This document shows, in pieces, positions 8,763 through 16,378 of a stretch of 64,000 bases of DNA. Origin of the DNA: Dyella sp. OK004 (GTDB taxonomy: Bacteria; Pseudomonadota; Gammaproteobacteria; Xanthomonadales; Rhodanobacteraceae). The stretch lies in the NCBI RefSeq assembly GCF_900114495.1, contig NZ_FOZI01000002.1:496001-560000 (forward strand), in the 5' to 3' direction. The translations under genes and the position numbers were made by a program. Every line of letters starts with the position of its first letter. Position 1 is the stretch's first letter. Below the pieces are notes generated by a model. The model was given only the letters and a program-made list of their open reading frames with translations. It ran no database searches and was not told the origin of the DNA.

Positions 8763-10070
8763 ATGTCCCAGCGATGGAAAACCTGCGTGTTCAGAGCCGC
8801 CGCCACACTCGTGGCACTGACCACCCTGCCCGCCATCGCGGCCACCCCCAACAAAGACACCCTCCTCCTCCCCGACCGCATATGGACGGCCGAAGGCAAC
8901 ACCACCCATACCGGCTGGGCCGTCCTGATCCATGACGGCGTCATCGCCGCCGTCGGCCCCACGGCGGCGATCCACGCCCCGGAAGGCGCACAGCGCATCG
9001 AGCTCCCCGGCACCACGCTCACCCCCGGTTTGATCGACCTTCACTCGCACCTGTTCCTGCATCCCTACAACGAGACGCTGTGGAACGATCAGGTGTTGAA
9101 GGAACCGCAGGACTACCGCACGCTCACCGCCGCCGGCCACGCGCGCGACACGCTGATGGCCGGTTTCACCGCGTTGCGCGACCTAGGCACCGAGGGCGCG
9201 GGTTACGCCGATGTCTCGGTAAAGCGCGCGATCGATGAAGGCATGATTCCGGGCCCGCATCTGTTCGTCGCCACGCGCGCCATCGTCGCCAGCGCAAGCT
9301 ACGGCCCGGGACCGCGCGGCTTCCGTCCGGATATCGACCTGCCCGGCGGCGCCGAGGAAGTGAGTGGCGTGGATGCAGCCATACGCGCGACGCGCGAACA
9401 GGCCGGCCATGGCGCGGACTGGATCAAGCTGTACGCGGACTACCGCGTTGGCCCGGATGGCGGCACCATGCCGACGCTGTCGGAAGTCGAAATGAAGGCC
9501 ATCGTAGACACCGCGCATCTCTCCGGTCGCCCGGTGGCAGCGCATGCGGCCAGCGATGCCGGCGTGCGCATGGCGGTGGAAGCCGGCGTCGACAGCATCG
9601 AACATGGCTATGGCGCCAGCCAGGCGACGTTCCGCCTGATGAAGCAGCGCGGCGTGGCTTACGAGCCGACGCTGACCGCGGTGGAATCGACCGCGGAGTA
9701 TTTCGAGCATTACGTGCCGGGCCAGAGCGAACCGACACCACGCATGCGCGAGGCCGAACGCGCATTCCGCACCGCGCTGAAACTTGGCGTGACCATCGGC
9801 AACGGCAGCGACGTGGGTGTGTTCGCGCACGGCAGCAACTGGCGCGAACCCGTCGCGATGGTGCGCGCCGGCATGACCCCGGTGCAGGCCCTGCATGCTT
9901 CCACCGATGTGGCGGCGCGCATACTGCGCCAGCAGGAGCGCTTCGGCCGCATCGCGCCCGGCCTGCGTGCCGACCTTGCCGCGTTCAGCGGCGACCCGAG
10001 CCAGCATATCGACGATCTCCAGCATCCCGTCTTTGTGATGAAGGACGGCGCTATCTACCGCACGCCATGA
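8763..10070 (+). CDS. Secreted metal-dependent amidohydrolase (imidazolonepropionase/prolidase-like)
   Basis: A 435-residue protein with a signal peptide (residues about 1-29, ending PAIAATP) and an amidohydrolase fold. The metal motif TPGLIDLHSHLFLHP gives HxH at about residues 97-99. Later metal or catalytic ligands are suggested by AAHAASDAGVRMAVEAGVDSIEHGYG and NGSDVGVF. It closes with a typical C-terminal segment (IAPGLRADLAAFSGDP). Family members include cyclic dipeptidases, Xaa-Pro dipeptidases and imidazolonepropionase-like enzymes. The substrate is unknown. Export suggests periplasmic peptide or xenobiotic hydrolysis. The stop codon overlaps the start of the next gene by 4 bp, so the two are translationally coupled. 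Confidence 0.8.
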   Translation: MSQRWKTCVFRAAATLVALTTLPAIAATPNKDTLLLPDRIWTAEGNTTHTGWAVLIHDGVIAAVGPTAAIHAPEGAQRIELPGTTLTPGLIDLHSHLFLHPYNETLWNDQVLKEPQDYRTLTAAGHARDTLMAGFTALRDLGTEGAGYADVSVKRAIDEGMIPGPHLFVATRAIVASASYGPGPRGFRPDIDLPGGAEEVSGVDAAIRATREQAGHGADWIKLYADYRVGPDGGTMPTLSEVEMKAIVDTAHLSGRPVAAHAASDAGVRMAVEAGVDSIEHGYGASQATFRLMKQRGVAYEPTLTAVESTAEYFEHYVPGQSEPTPRMREAERAFRTALKLGVTIGNGSDVGVFAHGSNWREPVAMVRAGMTPVQALHASTDVAARILRQQERFGRIAPGLRADLAAFSGDPSQHIDDLQHPVFVMKDGAIYRTP

Positions 10071-10555
10071 GCCACGACTTTCTGATCCGCCCCATCGAAA
10101 CCCGCGACAACACCGCTGTCGCAGCGATCATCCGCACCGTGATGCCGGAGTTCGGTGCCGACGGTCCCGGCTTCGCCATCCATGACACCGAAGTGGACAC
10201 CATGTACGAGGCCTACGCGCGCCCGCGCAGCGCCTACTTCGTAGTGGAGCGCCATGGTGTAGTGATCGGCGGTGGCGGCATGGCCCCGCTGGAAGGCGGC
10301 GATGGCGACGTGTGCGAACTGCGCAAGATGTATTTCCTGCCGGAAGCACGTGGCATCGGCGCCGGCGGCGCGATGATGCAGCGCTGTCTGGACGCCGCGC
10401 GTGCGGAAGGCTTCCGGCGCTGTTATCTCGAAACGCTCACCGGCATGGATGCGGCGCAGGCGCTGTACAAGCGCAGCGGATTCCAGCCGTTATGCGGGCC
10501 GCTGGGCGGCACCGGACATTTCAGCTGCGACCAGTTTTTCATCCGTGATTTGTGA
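10067..10555 (+). CDS. GNAT-family N-acetyltransferase
   Basis: A 162-residue protein. The acetyl-CoA binding region has the pattern LRKMYFLPEARGIGAGGAMMQRCLDAAR, which matches the R/Q-x-x-G-x-G/A loop of GNAT enzymes. It ends with the usual beta-strand region (LYKRSGFQPL). Its start overlaps the stop codon of the amidohydrolase. The acetyl acceptor cannot be predicted. It is the first of three GNAT genes within 2.2 kb. Confidence 0.85.
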   Translation: MSHDFLIRPIETRDNTAVAAIIRTVMPEFGADGPGFAIHDTEVDTMYEAYARPRSAYFVVERHGVVIGGGGMAPLEGGDGDVCELRKMYFLPEARGIGAGGAMMQRCLDAARAEGFRRCYLETLTGMDAAQALYKRSGFQPLCGPLGGTGHFSCDQFFIRDL

Positions 10556-10565
10556 GACCGACGCC

Positions 10566-11171
10566 ATGAGCCACCCCGACCCACGTGTCGATGCTTATAT
10601 CGCCAAATCCGCCGAATTCGCCCGGCCGATCCTCGAACACATCCGCGCCATGGTGCATGCAGCCTGCCCGGAAGCGGAGGAAGCCACAAAATGGGGTATG
10701 CCGTATTTCATCTACAAGGGTTCGATGATGTGCGGTATGGCTTCGTTCAAGCAGCATTGCAGCCTGCACTTCTGGCAATACAAAGAGATCTTCGGTGCCG
10801 ACGCGGCAGGCGATGGCGAGGGCATGGGCCAGTTCGGCAAGCTTGCATCGGTGCGCGATCTGCCCGTCAAGAAAGAGCTCGCGAGCTACGTGAAGAAGGC
10901 GATGGCGCTAATTGATGCCGGCGTAAAGCAGAAACGCCCCAAGACCGTGACCAAGCCCGCGCCGGTGCCGCCAGACGATTTCGTTGCGCTGCTGGCGCAG
11001 AAGAAACACACGGCGGCGCGCAAGACTTATGAGGGCTTCACTGCCAGCATGCAGTGCGAGTACGTGGAATGGATGACCGAAGCCAAGACTGAAGCCACCC
11101 GCCAGAAACGCATCGCCACCACGCTGGAGTGGCTGGCTGAGGGCAAGCAACGCAACTGGAAATATCAGTGA
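10566..11171 (+). CDS. DUF1801 / YdeI-OmpD-associated family protein
   Basis: A 201-residue cytoplasmic protein. The N-terminal half (EATKWGMPYFIYKGSMMCGMASFKQHCSLHFW) is a DUF1801 fold. The C-terminal half ends with the YdeI/OmpD-associated pattern (RKTYEGFTASMQCEYVEWM...ARQKRIATTLEWLAEGK). The start at 10566 was chosen because the family begins near residue 10 of this frame; the open frame upstream has no similarity. It begins 10 bp after the GNAT gene and its stop overlaps the next GTG start. The biochemical function of this family is not known. Confidence 0.8.
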   Translation: MSHPDPRVDAYIAKSAEFARPILEHIRAMVHAACPEAEEATKWGMPYFIYKGSMMCGMASFKQHCSLHFWQYKEIFGADAAGDGEGMGQFGKLASVRDLPVKKELASYVKKAMALIDAGVKQKRPKTVTKPAPVPPDDFVALLAQKKHTAARKTYEGFTASMQCEYVEWMTEAKTEATRQKRIATTLEWLAEGKQRNWKYQ

Positions 11172-11656
11172 ACATTCGACCCATCCTGCATTTCGCCGTC
11201 GACGATCCGGGTGCGCCCGATGTGCTGCAGCTGATCGAGCAATTGGACGGCTATCTGACTGAGCTGTATCCCACCGCCAATATCCAGCCGGTGTCGCTGG
11301 AGGAATTGCGCCGCCCCAACGTCACCTTTCTCACTGCGCGCGTGGATGGCACCCCGGTGGCCTGCGGCGCCTGCATGGACCACGGCGACTATGTGGAAGT
11401 GAAGCGCATGTACGTGCTGCCGGCTTGCCGCGGGCTGGGTCTGGGCAAGCAGTTGCTGGAAGCGCTGGAGCGGCATATCCGCGATAGCGGCGGTCACGTG
11501 GTGCGCCTGGAAACCGGCACGGCGCAGGCTGAAGCGCTGGAGCTTTACGGGCGTGCCGGCTATCGCCGCTGCCCGCCGTTCGGCGACCATCGCGCCAACC
11601 CGCAAAGCATCTGCATGGAGAAGGTATTGCATGATCCGCATCGCCAGGCCGGCTGA
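11168..11656 (+). CDS. GNAT-family N-acetyltransferase
   Basis: A 162-residue protein starting with GTG inside a GTGA overlap with the preceding stop. The acetyl-CoA loop is VKRMYVLPACRGLGLGKQLLEALERHI, followed by VVRLETGTAQAEALELYGRAGYRRC. This resembles small-molecule or amino-acid acetyltransferases of the PhnO/YjdJ type. The 3' end overlaps the next acetyltransferase by 26 bp, which supports a polycistronic message from 8763 to at least 12191. Confidence 0.85.
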   Translation: MNIRPILHFAVDDPGAPDVLQLIEQLDGYLTELYPTANIQPVSLEELRRPNVTFLTARVDGTPVACGACMDHGDYVEVKRMYVLPACRGLGLGKQLLEALERHIRDSGGHVVRLETGTAQAEALELYGRAGYRRCPPFGDHRANPQSICMEKVLHDPHRQAG

Positions 11657-12191
11657 CGCCGACGCCATCCACGCCATTTACGCCCCGCACGTGCTGGAGG
11701 GCATGGCCACGTTCGAAACCGAATTGCCCGGCGCTGACGCCATGCGCGAACGCGTGCAGGCCCGGCTCGCGCACTACCCGTGGCTGGTATGGGAAGAACA
11801 GGGCCGCATCCTGGCCTATGCCTATGCGAGCCGCTTCCGCGACCGCGCCGCATACGACTGGATCGCCGAGACCTCCATCTATGTACATGCCGATGCACAG
11901 CGTCGCGGCATCGCGCGCCGGCTGTACAACGTACTGCTCGACAGCATGCGCATGCAGGGCATCAATCAGGCCGTGGGTGTGATCACCCTGCCCGGCGCGG
12001 CGAGCGTGACGATGCATGAGGCAATGGGCTTTACGCCTGCCGGCGTGTGGCGGAAGGCCGGTTACAAGCTGGGACAGTGGTGGGATGTCGGCGTGTGGCA
12101 GAAAGAATTGCAACCACCGACGACGCCACCGAAGCCGGCCGTACCATTTGCCACGTTGCAACAGGACCCCGACTGGAAGGCGCTGCTCTAG
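11631..12191 (+). CDS. GNAT N-acetyltransferase, phosphinothricin acetyltransferase-like
   Basis: A 186-residue protein with the N-terminal pattern [28 protein letters not shown] seen in Pat/MddA enzymes, which acetylate phosphinothricin or methionine sulfoximine and related amino acids. The acetyl-CoA motif is [24 protein letters not shown]-terminal tail of about 25 residues is rich in Pro and Thr. A GGAGAAGG ribosome-binding site precedes the ATG, inside the end of the previous gene. Confidence 0.85.
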   Translation: MIRIARPADADAIHAIYAPHVLEGMATFETELPGADAMRERVQARLAHYPWLVWEEQGRILAYAYASRFRDRAAYDWIAETSIYVHADAQRRGIARRLYNVLLDSMRMQGINQAVGVITLPGAASVTMHEAMGFTPAGVWRKAGYKLGQWWDVGVWQKELQPPTTPPKPAVPFATLQQDPDWKALL

Positions 12192-12255
12192 GCTAGGATG
12201 TGCGCGCTCGCCAACCCGCGAGGCACGGAACCCCACTCTGCAAAAGGAACCGCAC

Positions 12256-12672
12256 GTGAAACCTGTTGTCCAGAAGCCGTCTGCCGCTTTTATCGCCGTG
12301 TCCTGGGCTGCCCTGCTGATCGGCTTCCTGGCCTTTGTGATCGGCCTATGGAACGCCAGCATGCAGCTCAATGAAAAGGGCTATTACTTCGCGGTGCTGA
12401 TGTATGGCCTGTTCTCGGCGGTATCGGTGCAGAAGAGCGTGCGCGATCGCCAGGAAGGCATCCCGGTCACCAACATCTACTACGGCCTGAGCTGGGTCTC
12501 AGTACTGCTGACGGTGGTTCTGCTTACCGTCGGCCTGTTCAACGCCACCTTGAGCCTGAGCGAAAAGGGCTTCTACGCCATGGCCTTTGCGCTGGCGCTG
12601 TTCGCCGCCATCGCGGTGCAGAAGAACACGCGCGACAACCAGGCGGCTGAGGGTGGTTACGCGGCGGAGTGA
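12256..12672 (+). CDS. YiaAB-family inner membrane protein
   Basis: A 138-residue protein with four predicted membrane helices arranged as two repeats. Each repeat has the pattern of two helices with an N-A-S/T-x-x-L-x-EKG segment between them ([15 protein letters not shown] and [15 protein letters not shown]), the signature of the YiaA/YiaB domain. The start is a GTG at 12256 preceded by AAAGGAAC. The function is unknown; E. coli homologues are small inner membrane proteins. Confidence 0.85.
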   Translation: MKPVVQKPSAAFIAVSWAALLIGFLAFVIGLWNASMQLNEKGYYFAVLMYGLFSAVSVQKSVRDRQEGIPVTNIYYGLSWVSVLLTVVLLTVGLFNATLSLSEKGFYAMAFALALFAAIAVQKNTRDNQAAEGGYAAE

Positions 12673-12689
12673 ATGCCAGCGGCGCATTT

Positions 12690-12831
12690 CCCCCTCCCCC
12701 TGCTTGCGACGCGAAGCTAGTCCCGTGGGACAGGGGGAGGCCGGGAGGGGTGAGCTCTTGCGAATACCTTCCCCGAAACGCTTTCTCAAGTACTTACCCC
12801 TCCCCAACCCTCCCCTGCTGGCAGGGGAGGG
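12690..12831. repeat. Two C-rich/G-rich hairpins downstream of the YiaAB gene
   Basis: The first pairs CCTCCCCCTG (12693-12702) with CAGGGGGAGG (12731-12740). The second pairs CCCTCCCCTGC (12808-12818) with GCAGGGGAGGG (12821-12831). They fill the 239-bp gap before the SDR gene and belong to the window-wide CCCTCTCCC hairpin type. There is no T-run. Confidence 0.6.
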
Positions 12832-12911
12832 AGCGAGGCCCCGCAGCGCGGCGAGCGTGCCGCCACCCTCCTCGGCTACCATTTCGCTTTTCGGCATTCC
12901 GAGGACGTTTC

Positions 12912-13679
12912 ATGCAGCTCTCTCAGGTCAAGGCGATCATCACCGGCGGCGCCTCCGGTCTCGGCCACGCGGTGGCGCAGCACTTTGTCGCCAATGGCGG
13001 CCAGGTGGCGCTGTTCGACGTCAACGAAGAGAAGGGCCAGGAAGCTGCCAAGGCATTGGGCGCCAGCGCCCGCTTCTTCCGCACTGACGTGACCTCGGAG
13101 GAAGGCGTGACGGCGAATGTCGCCGCCGCGCGCGAAGCGATGGATGGCTTGAACGTGGTGATCAACTGCGCGGGCATCCTCGGCGCCGGCCGCGTGCTGG
13201 GCAAGGAAGGCCCGATGCCGCTGAATACCTTCGCCACCACCGTGATGGTGAACCTGGTGGGCAGCTTCAACGTGGCCAAGGCTGGCGCGGCCCTGATGCA
13301 GAACAACGAGGCAGGCGAAGACGGCGAGCGCGGCGTGATTATCAACACCGCCAGCGTCGCCGCCTACGAAGGCCAGATCGGTCAGGCCGCCTACTCCGCT
13401 TCCAAGGGCGGCGTGGTGGGCATGACCCTGCCGATGGCACGCGAGCTGTCGCGCTTCGGCATCCGCGTGGCGACCATCGCACCGGGCATTTTCTGGACAC
13501 CGATGGTGGACAACATGCCGCCGCAGGTGCAGGAGTCGTTGTCGGCCTCGATTCCGTTCCCGTCGCGCCTGGGCAAGCCGGAGGAATACGCGTCCACCGT
13601 CGCGTTTATCCTGGGCAACCGCTATATCAATGGCGAAACCATTCGCCTTGACGGTGCGGTGCGGCTACAGCCGAAGTAA
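12912..13679 (+). CDS. Short-chain dehydrogenase, 3-hydroxyacyl-CoA dehydrogenase type II (HSD10-like)
   Basis: A 255-residue Rossmann-fold enzyme. The cofactor motif TGGASGLGHAVA is near residue 11, NCAGI in the middle, and the catalytic Ser-Tyr-Lys are in INTASVAAYEGQIGQAAYSASKG. The segments around the active site and the C-terminus (FPSRLGKPEEYA...NGETIRLDGAVR) closely follow mitochondrial and bacterial HSD10 proteins, which oxidise 3-hydroxyacyl-CoAs with NAD+. A start at 12912 gives a normal length; the longer frame upstream is translated repeat. It may act in beta-oxidation. Confidence 0.85.
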   Translation: MQLSQVKAIITGGASGLGHAVAQHFVANGGQVALFDVNEEKGQEAAKALGASARFFRTDVTSEEGVTANVAAAREAMDGLNVVINCAGILGAGRVLGKEGPMPLNTFATTVMVNLVGSFNVAKAGAALMQNNEAGEDGERGVIINTASVAAYEGQIGQAAYSASKGGVVGMTLPMARELSRFGIRVATIAPGIFWTPMVDNMPPQVQESLSASIPFPSRLGKPEEYASTVAFILGNRYINGETIRLDGAVRLQPK

Positions 13680-13754
13680 CCCCCATCATTGCCGTCATTC
13701 CGGCGCTGGCCGGAGTGACGAACCTGAAACTCCCACTCATCCGGTTTCGCATCC

Positions 13755-14318
13755 ATGAAAGCTTCCGACGTCAAGAAAGGCAACGTAATCGAACACGAAG
13801 GCATCGTGTACCAGGTGCGCGATATCGAGCGCAGCTCGCCGACGGCGCGTGGCGGCAATGTCACCTTCCGTTTCACGCTGTATTCGATCCCCGGCGCTCG
13901 CAAGTTCGACCTGAGCCTGCGTGCCGACGACGACCTGAAGGAAATGGATCTGGTGCGCCGCGCGGCCAACTTCTCGTACATGGACGGCGAAGCGTTCGTG
14001 TTCATGGATGCCGAGGACTACACCCAGTACCTGCTGTCGCCAGAACTGGTTGGCGACAACGCCGGCTACATCGTCGAGAGTGTGGAAGGCTTTTACGTGC
14101 AACTGATCGACGACGCGCCGGTCGGCCTGCAGGTGCCCACCAGCGTGGTGCTGACCGTGGTGGATACCGCGCCGGAACTGAAGGGGGCCAGCGCCACCAA
14201 GCGCACCAAGCCGGCCAAGCTCAATACCGGCGTGGAAATCCAGGTGCCGGAATACGTCACCAACGACGAGAAGGTGTGGGTGAACACGCTGACCGGCGAG
14301 TTCGCCGGCCGCGCCTGA
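13755..14318 (+). CDS. efpL: Elongation factor P-like protein EfpL (YeiP)
   Basis: A 187-residue EF-P paralogue with the three-domain EF-P layout (KOW-like N-terminal barrel and two OB domains). The tip loop reads SSPTARGGN, placing Arg32 where EF-P carries the modified Lys, which marks the YeiP/EfpL branch. These proteins bind the ribosomal E site and relieve stalls, with a preference partly different from EF-P. The canonical efp lies in the same window at 46932-47501. The ATG at 13755 fits the family start. Confidence 0.9.
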   Translation: MKASDVKKGNVIEHEGIVYQVRDIERSSPTARGGNVTFRFTLYSIPGARKFDLSLRADDDLKEMDLVRRAANFSYMDGEAFVFMDAEDYTQYLLSPELVGDNAGYIVESVEGFYVQLIDDAPVGLQVPTSVVLTVVDTAPELKGASATKRTKPAKLNTGVEIQVPEYVTNDEKVWVNTLTGEFAGRA

Positions 14319-14334
14319 TCGCCATCAGCCATCG

Positions 14335-14361
14335 AAAAAAAAGCCCGTGGGGCTCACGGGC
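14335..14361 (-). terminator. Intrinsic terminator of the minus-strand metalloenzyme/peptide operon
   Basis: Stem GCCCGTG (14343-14349) / CACGGGC (14355-14361) with the loop GGGCT. On the minus strand it is followed by a run of eight T. It therefore ends leftward transcription coming from 15521, about 80 bp after the small peptide gene. It may also slow transcripts from efpL. Confidence 0.8.
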
Positions 14362-14439
14362 GTAAGTTGGACATCACCAGGAAAGTAAGGGGCAAAACCG
14401 TCCCCGTCGCCGGGGCTTCGGACGCTTTAGCGCCCGCGT

Positions 14440-14613
14440 TCAAACCGCAAAACGCCATCCCTGCCGGAAACCATCGCTGCGATGGCTTGAGGTGAGCGAG
14501 CCCGGCACATCATGTGCCGGACTCGCAACCTGCTGATCCCGCCCGGCGCGCTGATCAGCACGGCGCATCCTTATGCCCAGCACGTCCATGCACTGTCGGG
14601 AAACCCATTCCAT
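14440..14613 (-). CDS. Small 57-residue protein of unknown function
   Basis: The ATG complementary to 14611-14613 has a strong GAAGGAGGGAG ribosome-binding site at good spacing, 23 bp after the stop of the metalloenzyme gene and ahead of a terminator. The product starts MEWVSRQCMDVLGIRMRRAD and is basic and polar, with a single Cys and no membrane helix. I do not recognise it. The M-x-W start recalls PqqA slightly, but the conserved Glu and Tyr are missing. Placement directly after a haem-oxygenase-like oxidase makes a peptide substrate or a small partner protein possible. It may also be a chance frame, since its codon use is not strongly biased. Confidence 0.5.
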   Translation of the reverse strand: MEWVSRQCMDVLGIRMRRADQRAGRDQQVASPAHDVPGSLTSSHRSDGFRQGWRFAV

Positions 14614-14636
14614 GGGTCTCCCTCCTTCACCCAAAA

Positions 14637-15521
14637 CTAGACCGCTTCCGCATAGCCCATGACATGTCCGGGCATGGCCGTGGCCGTCTGTAATCGCTCC
14701 AGCTGAGCCGTCCAGAACTGCTCCCACAAATCGCAGTAGCGCATGCAGATCTGCTGCACGCGCTGATACTGGTCGGGGGTGAGCGCCTGGGTCAGGATCA
14801 GCCACAAATCGTTTTCGTGATCGTCGTCGGCGGCTTCGGCGCTGGCATCCTCGCTGATGCCGTGCACGTAGTAGTAGCCGTCGTTGACATTGATGCCGAG
14901 CGCGCGCGTGGCTTCGCGCAGCGGCGGACTGAACAGGATCACTTCCTCTTCCGCCGCCGCCAGCAGTACCGTCACGTCAAGGTAATTGCCGTAGCTCTGC
15001 TCGAGGAATTCGCGCACGGCGCGCGCTATCGAGCTGGGCACGTACGACTGGCGCGCTTGCGCGGTAATGCCGTAGTCGTCGAGTACACGCTCGAACAACG
15101 GGTAATGCGCGTAGGAAGGATTGCCGCGGTAGTAACCGTCGGCATCGAAACCGGGACGGAAACCGAATTCGTCCAGATCGTTCAAGGTAATCAGGAAGCG
15201 CGGCGCCAGCTTCGCGCCTGGATGCAGGCGCGGTTCCAGCTGGCGGGTCTGCAACTGTGCGGCGAGCAGTGCGTCGGTGAAGATCTGCACGATCGCGTGG
15301 CGGTATTCCAGATGGATCGCGCGCATGGTGGCGCGATCGAGTGCGCCGCTGTTGAGCACACCGATGGCGCGATGCCTGGCGACCGGATGGTGCGCAATCA
15401 GGTGCCGCAGGTTTTCGACAAAGGCTGCGTTCCGTCGCCACGCATCGTCGGGAATACTGGCCCGCATCGCCGCGACCGCCTTCTTGCGGGGCTGATCCAA
15501 ATCGGACATCAAGCTAGGCAT
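14637..15521 (-). CDS. Haem-oxygenase-like iron-containing redox enzyme (PF14518 type)
   Basis: A 294-residue, mostly helical protein. Candidate metal ligands are the Glu and His of MRAIHLEYRHAIVQIFTDAL and a later cluster in YYYVHGISEDASAEAADDDHENDLW, which fits the H-x3-E and D-x2-H pattern of haem-oxygenase-like non-haem iron oxidases. Family members carry out N-oxygenation, desaturation or decarboxylation of small molecules or peptides. The start at 15521 has a GGGGGGAG site nine bases upstream; MSDLDQ at 15509 is an alternative. It is preceded by a 20-bp palindrome and a TetR gene, and followed by a small peptide gene. The substrate is unknown. Confidence 0.7.
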   Translation of the reverse strand: MPSLMSDLDQPRKKAVAAMRASIPDDAWRRNAAFVENLRHLIAHHPVARHRAIGVLNSGALDRATMRAIHLEYRHAIVQIFTDALLAAQLQTRQLEPRLHPGAKLAPRFLITLNDLDEFGFRPGFDADGYYRGNPSYAHYPLFERVLDDYGITAQARQSYVPSSIARAVREFLEQSYGNYLDVTVLLAAAEEEVILFSPPLREATRALGINVNDGYYYVHGISEDASAEAADDDHENDLWLILTQALTPDQYQRVQQICMRYCDLWEQFWTAQLERLQTATAMPGHVMGYAEAV

Positions 15522-15562
15522 CGATGTACTCCCCCCTTGCGTTTGACTGCACCATCCAGCAC

Positions 15563-15582
15563 AAAACCAAACGTTTGGTTTT
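15563..15582. promoter_or_regulatory. Perfect 20-bp palindrome, probable TetR operator
   Basis: AAAACCAAACGTTTGGTTTT is its own reverse complement over all 20 bases. It lies 42 bp upstream of the metalloenzyme start and 39 bp after the tetR stop. Size and symmetry fit a TetR-family site, so the neighbouring regulator probably represses the metalloenzyme and peptide genes here. No similar sequence is seen upstream of tetR itself. Confidence 0.75.
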
Positions 15583-15621
15583 CTACCAGACATAGGAATA
15601 GGTGTAAAGCGCCAACTTTTC

Positions 15622-16164
15622 CTACAGCAGACCCCGCACCTGCTCACTGCACTGTCTGAGGGCACTTTCCTCCCCCACGATCTGTAGCCAGATCACCGCC
15701 CCCTCGATCCGCGCCAGGGCGTCGGTGGCCAGCCGCTCGGCCTCGGCCGGGCCGTAGCGCGGTTCCAGCAGGCTGGCCAGCAGATCGCGCCAGTCGCGAA
15801 AGAAGGTCTGGATCATTTCCCGGGCCTCCGTGCTTTCCTGCAGGGCATCGGGCCACAGATGCACCAGGGCGCACACCCGGTGCTGGATGTAATAGCTCTC
15901 CACCGCATCCACCATCCTGTCCAGGCGCACCTTTTCGCTCAGTTCGGTACGCCGCGCCTCGGCGAACACGCCGTCCTCGAACAGACTGATGACGTGCTGG
16001 ATCACCTCGATCAACAGGCGCTCTTTGTTGGGGAAGTGGTGGTAGATGCTGCCCTTGAGCAGGCCGCTGGCACGGCCAATGTCAGCCATCGAAGTGCGCC
16101 GGTAACCCTTGCTACGGAACAGCGAGAGCGACACCTCGATCAGGTTGCTTGGATCTGTCTTCAT
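15622..16164 (-). CDS. TetR/AcrR-family transcriptional regulator
   Basis: A 180-residue regulator. Residues about 7-50 form the TetR helix-turn-helix (VSLSLFRSKGYRRTSMADIGRASGLLKGSIYHHFPNKE pattern), and the rest is the ligand-binding helical domain with a WPDAL...FFRDWRDLLASL segment typical of the YxaF/LmrA subgroup. It lies directly upstream of the palindrome at 15563-15582 and the metalloenzyme gene on the same strand, and is divergent from the FUSC transporter. The inducer is unknown. Confidence 0.9.
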   Translation of the reverse strand: MKTDPSNLIEVSLSLFRSKGYRRTSMADIGRASGLLKGSIYHHFPNKERLLIEVIQHVISLFEDGVFAEARRTELSEKVRLDRMVDAVESYYIQHRVCALVHLWPDALQESTEAREMIQTFFRDWRDLLASLLEPRYGPAEAERLATDALARIEGAVIWLQIVGEESALRQCSEQVRGLL

Positions 16165-16378
16165 GGAAACCCTTTACGAGTCGGAACAGCGGGCGCCCGT
16201 CCGAAGCCGGCCGGGACAGCCGTGTGTACTCTAAGCGATTGACGTGTCGGGAAGTCCACGCCCGTCGGTTTCCTGGCGGAGGCCATAATGAGCAAGGTCT
16301 GCGCTGTCACAACTTTCCCGCCAACTTCAGGCTGACTCGGGCAGAATCGCAAGATCGTTTAGGAGTGAACGAACCTAT

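Noticed and set aside
12669-12911. N-terminal extension of the SDR enzyme
   Set aside because: It is translated hairpin repeat; the enzyme starts at 12912 at the family position.
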